The notes under the pieces are model-generated. The model saw only the letters and a program-made list of their open reading frames with translations, searched no databases and was not told where the DNA came from. This document shows, piece after piece, positions 49,801 through 61,800 of a stretch of DNA of 64,000 nucleotides. Within the stretch, counting starts at the first letter, position 1; each line of letters starts with the position of its first letter. Location: positions 21,323,130-21,387,129 of the forward strand of contig CM043874.1 in the NCBI GenBank assembly GCA_023846275.1, written 5' to 3'. The stretch is from Vanilla planifolia (lineage: Eukaryota > Streptophyta > Magnoliopsida > Asparagales > Orchidaceae). The position numbers and the translations under genes are program-made.

Positions 49801-52800
49801 ACAACTATAGAACCCCTCACCATGAGAATATGTTGTGTAGTAGAGAAATATAGCATTTCTCCCATTCATTTATACAGATTTCCCTCATTAGAAGGTCAAT
49901 GATTGAGCATATGCACCCTGTTTCCCAGCACAAACTTTCCCAACACATCCTGCTTTCACTAAGATCGTAACTTACATTGAAGCCCAGAATAACTGTACCT
50001 TGGATCTTCAAGTTATTCAGCAAACATACTTCTTTATTTAGTCCACGAAACTGATGAGATTAGCTTTGTGCCCACCTCATTTGATTCAGTATTTTCTGAT
50101 GTCACACTATCATTAAATTCAGCATTCATCACTACATTGTCAGCCCCAAGTGCAGTAAAAGTTAGTACAGTATTCCTGTTGGCTGATCTAGCTTTTTGGT
50201 TGCATTCCCCATTTAAATTCTCAATAGGAGTAGGTGATAATTGAGCTGAAGCTTTTGTTTTCTTATTAAGCTTACGTGATTTATTTCCAGTCATTTCTAA
50301 CAACTTCAAACACAGCAGCTATCACTACCACAACCAGCAATTTGCCAGCAATTTTTGCAATTGCACTTACAGCAACTTAACAATCTCACAACAAATTACA
50401 AGAGACAGATCTCTTCCCAGCAATTACAACATACAATTTGCAAGCATTGAACACCAATTTCAATTTAAGGAGAGAAGAAATTGTCCTTCATCATCAATGA
50501 ATTTCAATGCTGCACTGCTTTAAAATTATGTCACGTAATACCTTGATGATGCTCCGCCTCGCCCATCGAGTTTGCACCCGCCGTGCAGTCCATCATTGGT
50601 GTAGCGCAACACTCGCCGCACGTTCGTCACATAGTGCACTAACCTTGCCAAGGGCATGCACAGAAACTGCGTCGACAAAAGCGACCTTGCCAAATGCGTG
50701 CCCTCGAAGACCACCAATGCATGTGGCACCCACAATCACCACCGCAGCCAAGCTCAGCCGAGACAACAATGAACCCTCCACCAAGTAAGGGAAGCACGCC
50801 GCCATCGGCAACACCCGCCGTCGGGATTTCCCATCGCCCGAAAATTTGAAATCCCCCCAAATTGCCAAATCTCCCTCTGTTAACTCCAAACATACTCTCT
50901 GAAATGAGCTCTCTCAAGTACCTTTATTACCTCACCCTTTAATTTGTTATTTTTTACTTATCTCTCTCTTTTATTTTTCACTTGTTTTTCTAATAGTCAC
51001 CTTGATCCCTTTCCCATTATTTTCATTTTCACTAGAGATCCTTCCCTTCAGTGGTTGCAAGCTCCCCATCGACTTGACAATGACTTCCATATTCCTTAGC
51101 AATTCTCATCGTGCAATTGTTGCCATGGATTGCACGTTGACTCTAGCATCATGTTAGTTAAAAAATTCATGTTATTTTTTGTTTCAGCTTGTTTTATGAT
51201 GTGGAATTCATGTTTTCTGGCTATCCAAGTTGTGCAAATAGGTGAAAATAGGCATGCATACACCAGGTTTCAGTATAATGATATTGTATATGAGCATCTA
51301 CCGATTTAATGCATGGTTTTCATTATAAAGGCTCTTCCCTTGATCATTATTAGGGAATAAAAAAATTGATATCTAGAATATATTTTGAAATGGACTTCTT
51401 TGGAATTTCCAAATGAAGGACATAATATGTTTGCTGTTTCTAGGAGTGAGTTTATTGAATTGCATTTGTATGGAAATGAATCAGTAGAAGATTGCTCTGT
51501 TGTACAGGAATTGAATGCAAATGTTCATGAAGTGGTTGAGAAGGCTATAGTAGGAATTGTTGACAACAAAGCAATGGGTGATAATAGTGAGGCAACAACT
51601 AATGATAGTGAATCTAGTTAAAGATTACTTTGATTAGGACTCTTTAGAAGTTGTTGATGCTAACAATGGTGGTGTGTCTATTCCAATGACTTGGAAGTGT
51701 TCAATTGGAAACAAATTTGGATCCTAATTATAGAGTCTATGAAGATGTTGACATTATTAAGGTTATTGAGATTGTCTTGATTAAGGAGCTTTTCACAACA
51801 AACACTTAAGGGCCATCTTGTTGAGTTGGCTAGTGAATTGTCCAATAAAGAAGGTCAAGAAAGCATTAAGACATTACCACAAGAGTTCATTGTTGAGGAA
51901 GTTCATGATGAGCCAAATAAAGAGTATTTGAACATAGACTTGAGGAATATCGTGTTGAAGGAGGGCATGTAATTTAAATGTGTTTTTGACCTAGGTAGCT
52001 AATAAAATTTTGTGAGTTTGCTTGAAATGAAGAACAACAAGTATAGGTATTCTATGGAATGCACTAGCTAGAGTGTGCATGTAAAATTCATCCTAATTTT
52101 TTCTTGATGGATTAATAGTCGTAATTTGATACATAAAAAGGCATTATAGTTGTAAAATGTAGAGCAAATGTATGACAACACAATAGTATATGATTGACAA
52201 GCTCAAGGTTTCGCTACATGAGATCTTGTCAAGAATTACAAACTTATGAAATGTGAATTGGGGAGAAAATTTAGAATTAATGTTAAGAGACACATGTTAC
52301 ACAAAGTGAAGGTAGAAGTTGTTGCTAAGGTAGCTACATTGAAGGCCACAATTTGTTTCCCCCATATGACATTCTATCTATAAGAGTTCAAACTAGGACA
52401 ATTGTAGAACTTGCCTAGTCGAGACAATTTTAGGTTTTTTTCAATGCATGTTTGTTTCAAATCCTGAGGTTTCTTGGAAGGCTATATGCTTTTTATAATG
52501 TTTGATGGATGTCACTTGAAGGGTGAAAATACTTAGTTACTCAGTTAGAAGTGGTCCTTTTATTGCAAGAATTAAACTCTTCAAATGGACAACCATTAAG
52601 CATCATGCCTGACAAGAAGGTAAAGTGAAATCTTAGTTGTGATTTTGGCGTTATTGTATAACCTCTTGTTTTTACGTTGATGCATACTTCATATAATTGT
52701 AAGGCTTAGACAATGCAATTATTGACTACTTTTCACAGGCAAGGTAGATGGTGTATTGTTGTCATGATTATTAGAATTTTTAATGGTATTTTTGTAGGCC

Positions 52801-55800
52801 TACGTTGAGGAATTTATTTTGGGCCATAGTAATTACATATACTAAATAAGGATTGAATGAGGAGATGAAGAAGATCAAGCTTCTTAATTAACAAATGTAA
52901 AATTGGTTGATAGGTGCCATTCATATGACTAATGTATGGAAGAGAGATGCATTTCATCACTTTATGATGTGTAATCAATTAACAAACCACATAACTATGA
53001 GTTTTATTAACCAGATATGGGAAGAGACGTTTTTACTTGTGTTATGTATGACAGAGTTACTTTCTCTTATAGTTAACAAGGATCAATGATCGAAAGACCA
53101 AATTTTGATTGGGAAAACATTCTAATACTCTCAGTCGGGAAATGGATAGGCATAAACAAAAGTTGTTTTAGGCAAACTTATTAAAGAGCTCTGAGTTATA
53201 GGTTAAATTTTATTAATACTAACTAGAATTTTGAAGATGAAAGATTATGTTACACTTAGACAAAAAAATCTTCAAATCATTTGATGACCACTTACATGTA
53301 CATAATAACAAGGCAATACAAATGAGGATACCACCCAAGGTGATTATTTGTTGTAGCATGTCTTGTTTTCTTCATCACCTCCATGTTTAGCTTAGTGAAA
53401 GCAAGTTCTAGCAAAGGTGTATCCCCTTCTTCACAAGCATCCAAATGAGATATTGGCTCAGCAACCATGTCTTATTCCAAGGGACTACACTAGCCAAAAA
53501 CTTGCATTTCTTGTCTTGATAATAGTTGAATGAACGTCATGATTTGTCAATGGATTGCAACATTTTCACTGAGCATTATTGTCTAGAAAAACGATCGCTA
53601 TTCTTGAAGTGGCATGCCTTCTATTTGTAATGCTTGCATTGGAAAGTTTATAAATTATTGCACTTACACAAATGAAGCATTTCATCAATTGTAAATCTTC
53701 AATTTTATTGCATGAGAATGACACATAGGCATTGCACCTAAGCTAAAGAGGTATTTCATAAAACATCTACAAGTGTCATTGCAAAAGAAAAAAAATACAT
53801 TCTATAAAAAAAGTAGGCATAAAACCACCATATATCTACTTCCCACATTGTTTCAACAACATTAAAAGAATAGTGAGGTGCGACGAGTCTCGCTTCATAA
53901 ACCGAACAAGGAATCCATTCAACTTTGAAAAAAAATCCAAGTTTAGAAACCTTTGGAAAAATCTCATAAGCAAGAATGATGCACGAACAAGAGAAGAGAG
54001 TTTGCCATACTTTTGAATCACGTTGATGAACACCCTCATCAATTGAGAACCCTCCCATTTGCAATAAAAAAGGGAAATGGTTAGAATAGCTTTAAGAGGG
54101 TTTATGCATTGGTAGTTTGGGGACATTAGAATTGTTCAAGCACAACAAACATAGGTTGGGCTTTATTATCTAAAAATAAAATTTAATGCAAAATTGCTTA
54201 AGAAGGGATCTAGTTGCATTTATTATAGTCATATTTGATTATTTTACAAACATAAGGAATTTATTAATACATAGAGTCAAACTAGAGGGATATATGTACT
54301 ATTTACTTATAGATTAAAGCTTTGTTAAACAAGCTATGTTGTGGATTTTAGTTGGTAGGTTGAGTTTTTGTTAGTTCAAACAAATTAATGTTGGTTTAAT
54401 TTTTTGTATTAGTTAAGTAATCCACACTCCAACAAAGTGTTTGATAAAGAATGTGTTTCATGATTTTAGTCTATACATGAATTTGTAATCAAAATGTGAA
54501 TATTATACATTACTTCTTTGAAAGTTGTGTCCAAAGCCTATATTAATATTGTTTAATAAGGATCATATAAGTAGTTAGTTACAAGGATGATCGAAAGGTA
54601 ATGGGGTATTGGCTTATCCCAAACCCACCTAAAATCAGATTGAATCGCCATTTTAGCAACCCAATTAGCAATTGAATTAGCTTCCTTATGGATATGAACA
54701 CTCCTGAAAGTGGTGAAGCATTGGATAATACTCCAAGCATAGACGAAAGGCTCATTCCCATCATTAGACAAGATAATCACACACTTTAGAATAGTAATAG
54801 CTAGAAGAGTGTTAGATTTAATCAAGAGGCCCAGCAAATAAGGGAAGTAATTGTCAATAAGTGAGATAACATCAAAGATAGTATGTTCCTTCATGAGAGA
54901 TAGAGCTGTTGAGATTCCTTTCAATCTCCAAGCATTAAAGGCATCCTATAATGATCTTTGATAACCACACCCATTCTAATGTTGCCACACTTCAATGCAG
55001 CCATATCACAATTGACTTTTATCCATCGTGGGGGTGGAGGGAGCCACCTAGAAGAGAGAGATGACAGAGGGCCTCAAGGGCTTTGGTTGTCCCAATGATC
55101 CCAATTTGGTAGAGGTTGCCTTACTGACTTTTGGATGATGCTGTAGAGGGTTGAGGGGGAGAGGAATGGTTTAGCATAGACCTTACAGTTGTGGTTCTTC
55201 CGCCAGCCTGGTAGGTATTAGTGAGACATGCTCATAATCTAAGCTATAGCAGTAACTTCCCTGCATCCATCTTAGAAGATCCTGTAGTGAATATATGCTT
55301 CTGTTCCATTCTTCATGCTGAAGAATGTTCTCTAAAACAGCTTAATAGCCATGCAATTCCACATTGTGCTGTCCAAGTCCTCTTCACCATAGTTCCATGG
55401 GCAACCCTGAACAACGCCGATGTTGAGGACAACAAGCCAAACTCGGGTGGGGATTGCACCTCTGCATCCACGCCACATGTAAGTCCACACCCACTGTTAC
55501 ACATGAAGTTTCCAGGCCTACGACTCTGCCAGGGAACCCCCATTCTCCAGACCAAGGCACTTGCTGTACAGGTTAGCTTTGGAAGATGTACTCGTGGTTG
55601 ACCAACAAGCTAACAAATCCCCCACTCCAGCAGCAGCATGACTGTGAGCAATCTGTTGAGTCAGGAGGTCACCAAAGGAATGGAACAGCCATTCGATGTT
55701 CCAGTTCCCATTCATGCAAAGGAAGGCAGAAGGATGAAGAGGCAAGGAATCCGTTAATATTGGCAAGCAGTAGGATAACGAGGCAAGGAATCCTCAATAT

Positions 55801-58800
55801 TGACAAGCGTAAGACAGCGACAAATGGCTTCTAGACTAAACCATCTTGTAGGGTGGAGAATCTTAATGGCCAAGCCCTAAGTGATTACAAATCTACGAAT
55901 GTGCTTTGGAGGTCCTTATTGAAGACAAAGGGAAGACATCTCAAATCACATCAGTTTTGGAGATTAATCAATTTCATGGAAAAAGTAGAGGAAAGAAACA
56001 ACACAATAAAAATGGGAAGATAATGTAAGGACCATGGTGGCTACAGGATGTTGAACCAACCAAATGCTGTGAGCAGCTAGGAAGCTAGCATGCAGGCCAA
56101 CATGTTGGCAGGGAACAATAGAAGCAACTATGCCTAGAACATCCATCTACCAGAAACAACAATAGCCAAGGAATTTGCAAAGAGCAACATAACTTGAGCA
56201 CATAACAGATAAGCCAATTGCATAAACTAGCTAAACCAGATTAAAGAACTAATCGAACAATGAAAAGCATTTTACTGAAAATAGCCTTGTTATTCATGAT
56301 GATGATATCATCCTAAGTCAGTGGCTTCATTTGAGGAAATTTTTGTAACCACTGGTCAGAGTGCAACCTTCTCCTTGTAGAAAGGGATATCCAATTGGCC
56401 ACGTATAGAAAGCTCCCACTATAGGGATACTTTGTGACTTAGTATAAAAGGGCATTTGATAGTTTTTTGAATATATCATTCATTCTCATATGACTTAGAC
56501 CTCCAATGCTTAACCTCATACATCTTTAGTTTATTTTCAATTTGACATAAATTTAGTACCTTATGTATGTAAACCCTCCTATTATTTCTTCATTGTATCA
56601 TCTCCATGGAGACCACAAACACTTCAACTTATATTTGGAATTATAACTAGCTTGGAGGATTCATCCCTAAAGAGAAAATACTCCTACACCAAATTTATTT
56701 GAAATGAAAGCTTTAGTTTACATCTTTTATCTTGTTGCTGCTAGTATTTGCTAATAGTAGGCTGGATACCTCACATCCAAGCACCACTTACTTTGCATGA
56801 ATGATTATTATCCTTTTCAATCTTGACCTCACCACCTCATGTGTTTTATTGGTACCATAAACTACACCAAAGGAGCTTTTCTCTCATACACAACTACCTT
56901 TTATTCTTTTTCCTTTAAGGAATTTTTCTTTGCTTCCTTGTTATTGCCACTTTTATGTTGTTCTTTTACTTATAAACTTATTGAATCTTCATAGTCATTT
57001 TAGGAACTTGAAAACTATGCATCTTATCCCATTATATACTCTTTATTTGTTTAATCTTCTTTAATGGCAAGCCATGCTGAAAGCTATTACATTTATCATA
57101 TATATTGGTAATCCACTCATGTTGCACTTGCTGATTCAATTTTTTACATTGACACTTATTGGATTGATTTTAGCACTGGAGAAGATGATGTCTCTTCCAC
57201 CCAAATTATGACAAACGGTCATTTGGGATCATTTATTTTGATTGGTGTGCCTACGACATCAAGAAATCCTGATCAAAATGCTTGAATAAAAAATTGAATA
57301 TGAAGATTTGGAAGTTTCACCCATAAAAGTATTGAATGAAACTCATAGAGAACATTATGTTAGGATTCCTTAAAAGTTGGGTTAGGCATATAATTCATTG
57401 AACCATGTAAAGCTAGATACAAAGATTGCTATCATCGTTGATGATAGAACAAAAGTCAGATAAGAGGAATATTTCCTCTTTCTAATGCAAGTTATGAAAA
57501 ATGGCCTTACCATTAGCAAAATCAATATGCGATTAGCAAACCTCTATATTTAAGTAATTCTATGAGACAAAACAATGTAAAATTATGGCTATGCCCTTAA
57601 AAGTACCATCCTCATGGCCAAAGATGATATTCAATAGTATATCATTAGTGTGGCACATTTGTACCATGATTGAATTAATGATAGTAGAGTTACCCTTGAT
57701 CTAAATGCCTTTGATGTACTCTACTCATGTTCTGGTCATACAATCCACTTCCCATGCTGCTCTAGCTTTCATGATTGAAATAGTAACATATAATTAGAGC
57801 TTCCTTCCCATTGCTACCATGATGCACTCATCATGATTGCTAGCAACCATTTCTGCTCCAACGATGATGTTCAACTTAATGACTCATCAAAGTTGATTAT
57901 AACATGGCTCGGACGAGGGGGATCCCAATGTTATAAACTCAACTAATTTGAACCAATAAAGCTAAAGGGATATTGGTTCTCCGATTTGGAATAAAAATCA
58001 AATGACAACTTCAAAGCTTGATGTTTGCTTCAAAAATTGTCAGGGAAGAAAACGATTTGGCATATATCTTGTAATTGCAAGTTCTTTAGATGAAATACAT
58101 CATAGCAGTTGCTCAAGAAAAAAATTGATGATAAAATACTCAAGCAAAACCGTGTTACAAATTGAAAGTTTCAGGCTTTCCTTTTTATGATAACCCTAAA
58201 AACACTTATAAAAAATTGCATGCTTCTTAGCAATTAGCCACACCACGGTTGGAATGGTTGCTTTGGAAACTTGCCACATGAAGAAAACAAAATGTAAGTT
58301 GTGAGTGCACTTTCCATCACTATGCTCCAGTGGTTAGTCACCTAATTTAGTGCTTTTGTAAAGTTTAAGATTCAATATACTTTTGGATTAGGTGGTAAGT
58401 CGAATAATACTTAGATTAATAACTTAATGAGATATGATGGGTCATCATGAAACTGAATGCCATCTTCTGTGCTTTGACATTCCACTCACCTAAACCCAAG
58501 TGAAAGCCATGAATCGCAATAGGAAGCTCCTTATATGTAGGCATGGAGTCAATCCACTAGTTTTTAAGAACTAAGCTACGCAAATGTATCACCAATGATC
58601 CAAACCATACAATCTATCACAAACTTGCACCTAGAATAAATCAGTCTCCAAGCAAATTCCCCTCTCTTAAACTTGTTGGAATAATGATGATCACCATAAT
58701 CTGCTTTAAAATATTCCAATTACAGTCCATCAACATTGTTGATATAATTGGCTGTTAACTTGCATCCCTCAACATTTTGAGAGATTAGAATGGGGTGTCT

Positions 58801-61800
58801 TATGGGATTATCACTTTATAAGAAACTGTTAATTAGCTTCTCAATAGCATAAAAACGTTGCCCAGAATAAAGGTATGGGTCATGAGATAGTATGGGATAG
58901 AAGTCAAAAAGATAGAAACCATTTTCTAATACAAAATCCTTCATAGGGAAATGGACCTTCCAGATTTTTGTGAGTTCTTCAAGAAGATGGTAGAAGTAAG
59001 GTTTCTTTGGAAAGTGTCCAATGAGAACATTTTTGGACCAACTAATTCCTTCATAAAGCTTAGAACTGGGAATTTGCACTGCTTATGACACGAGATCAAT
59101 TGCAATTTTTCTTTCATTGTCATCTCACACAATCAAGGTAAGGATTGCTTTAGATGGTACATCTTCTTTGCTCTTATTTTTCAAGAGTTCAATGTTGCTG
59201 CTATTGAATGCCCAACCCTTAACTCAGTGCATAGAGGGTTCAAAGTCAGTTCTAAAAGGAGTTGCGTGTGTTCTTGTTCAAGATTTTACATCCCATTGAA
59301 TGACAGGTTCCCTCTTAGGAGCTTTTCAAAAAGAATCAAAAGCAGCATGAATTATAAGCAAAGAATCTTAGATCTTTTTGCAAGAAAGTGAATCAATCAA
59401 CATAGAGAGGCCTAGGTGGCATCAAGATCCTAGAGGGGGCACTTCTTGACAGGTCTTCAAGGGAAAGCTGTGCAAATGACTCATATATGCAGTCAGGTTG
59501 GATGAGCTAATAACTCAAACGCATGCATTCAGTTTTTTAACAAGGTTCATAGTATGACCTTACATGGACTCCAAAATCTTATGGCAGAGCATGAGTTTTC
59601 CTTATAGAAATTATGGGAATGCAAACCAGAAGCATGATCAATCCAACTTTCCTTTTCTATAAATTTTCCATTTAGTCTCTTCTTTGTCCATTACAGATTG
59701 ACATAAATGATTCTAGGTGGCTGCAGAACCATTTAAATTCAATTTTGTATCATTTTCAATCTGCATCATCAAGGATGCATGGCACTTAGACTTAGAATTA
59801 GATCCCATTTTTTTCATACCATCTGATCTAATGTTATCCGAACTCTTAAGATATTTATGTTCAAAAGTTGGATCATTGTGAGCTATGTTCTTCCCATTCT
59901 CCTTAGCTATCATCAAAGAGCGAAAACTTAAAAACACAGCAAAGCATGGAAATGAAAATACAACACGGGGAACAAAGCCACTATATCTGAGGTAGAGGAG
60001 ATAACACATCTCTGGAGACGCAGCAGATCTCCTGCATGTTCAAGAGATACTCCTGCCTTGTACTCTACTAGGCACTGCAATTTTCTCTGTAGTCACAAAG
60101 GAAATCACTTAGTTACTCTTTCTCATCTCTGCACGGTTGTAAAGCAAAGCCAAGCGTCTCTTCACTTTTGTTCTGCTTGTCCCTCTGCTGGTCATTCATT
60201 GCCTGACGAAGTGAAAATCTGGATTCCCTGTCAAATTATTAAGGAGTATATTAGATGCTAATATATGCATTGCCCTCATTAGAAAATCAAACCTCTTTTC
60301 TGCTTCTGTTTGTTGAACTTGATCATGTTGCTTTCTTGTTCCATTTTCATTGGGTTCTTGTTTGTTTGAATTAAGATAGAAGAAAACTGTATAAAAGAAC
60401 TAAGATGATGGGATGTTTTTCTAATCATTCATGTTTCTATTTGTTATTCATTGTTGATCCTGCTCACATTTTGCAGTGAAAAGGTTGCCCTTCAGGCATT
60501 GAAGTCAAGTGACTGGCATTTAGAAGGAGCTTTTGATATATTTTACAGCCAACCACATGTGCGGGCGACTATTGATTTGAGACATCTTGAAGCACTTTAT
60601 GACAGATATAAAGGCAAGCTTTAATTATCTGTATGTTTATTCAATACCTATGTCGGCCAGCGACTTACAAAAGCTAGTTTTAACTTGTGATATCATGCAA
60701 AAAAAATCCATGTTTTATTAGTCTTTTCATCCTTTAAACTCATTAAGTGGCTTGTGTGGAGCACCTATAGTTTAACATACCTATTTGTGCATTAAGCTTA
60801 TTATATTGTGGCACTTATCCTCTTGAAATGTGAAATAAAAGTTCTTGGTTTTTAATTAATGGTCAAGCTACATCAATCAATTTATCGATTTGTTTGTTTG
60901 TATAAGTTGGATTAATTTGTGTACATATACAGTATATAAATATCTGGCTATCTTGTATGCATTGTATGGTTTGTAAGTAATGTCTATTGCAATTTCCAAT
61001 ATGTTTCTAGACCTGGAAACTAGACGTGAATTTGTTGTGAATTGCATACATAGAGAATTCCTAGGCCTCCAGGTTATAGTTATTTGGGATAAGTGTGCCT
61101 GCAAAAGAAAACAAGATGTGTAGTTTTGTGCTATCAGTTGGGCTATTTGGATTGAAATGCAAAGGTCTATGTTGATATTTCTTTTAGATGTATTTATGTG
61201 ACTGAAACTTTTTTTTTTTTTTGTTATCTTGGATATATTATTGCTCTAAAACAAAGATCAATTTAGTTATTTGCTGTATACCTTGGCCTTTAACCATAGC
61301 AGTGCAGCGATGTTCTATTTATATTGTCTTTATTTGTTTGTGTTGCTTACGGACTGGTTTTCTTTTCCTAGCCTTTTTTTGTTCTTATAGACTATGGGAC
61401 CAGCCCGTTTGCCACTGTTGTGGGATAACAGTTCTTTGTGGAAAATATTCTAGCTTTTCTTGTGTCAAAGCATATACTATATTGGCAAATGATGCCTAAC
61501 GCTCAATCTATCTTAAATCTAATACATTTTGTCCATAGGTAAGTTAAATGATGCTTTTTTCTAGATGAATGGTATAGGTTTTGCATTTTGTGCTACAAAG
61601 AAACAAAAATATCGAAAGTTATGTGGATTTTAATTCTTCATATGTGGTATTGCTGGCAAAGATTTAATATCTGGATTGTGATTGCTAACAAGTAAAACGT
61701 AATTCGCAGTTTCTTCTTCACTTTAAAATTTGTCTTTTAAAGTTATTGTTTAATATCCTCTTCATGGTCAACAGTGCTATTTGAACTAACAGTTTCTCAA

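Noticed and set aside
53756-54126. Two overlapping - strand frames as possible genes
   Set aside because: They overlap in different phases, have no family similarity, no neighbours of the same kind, and lie in an intron full of repeats.
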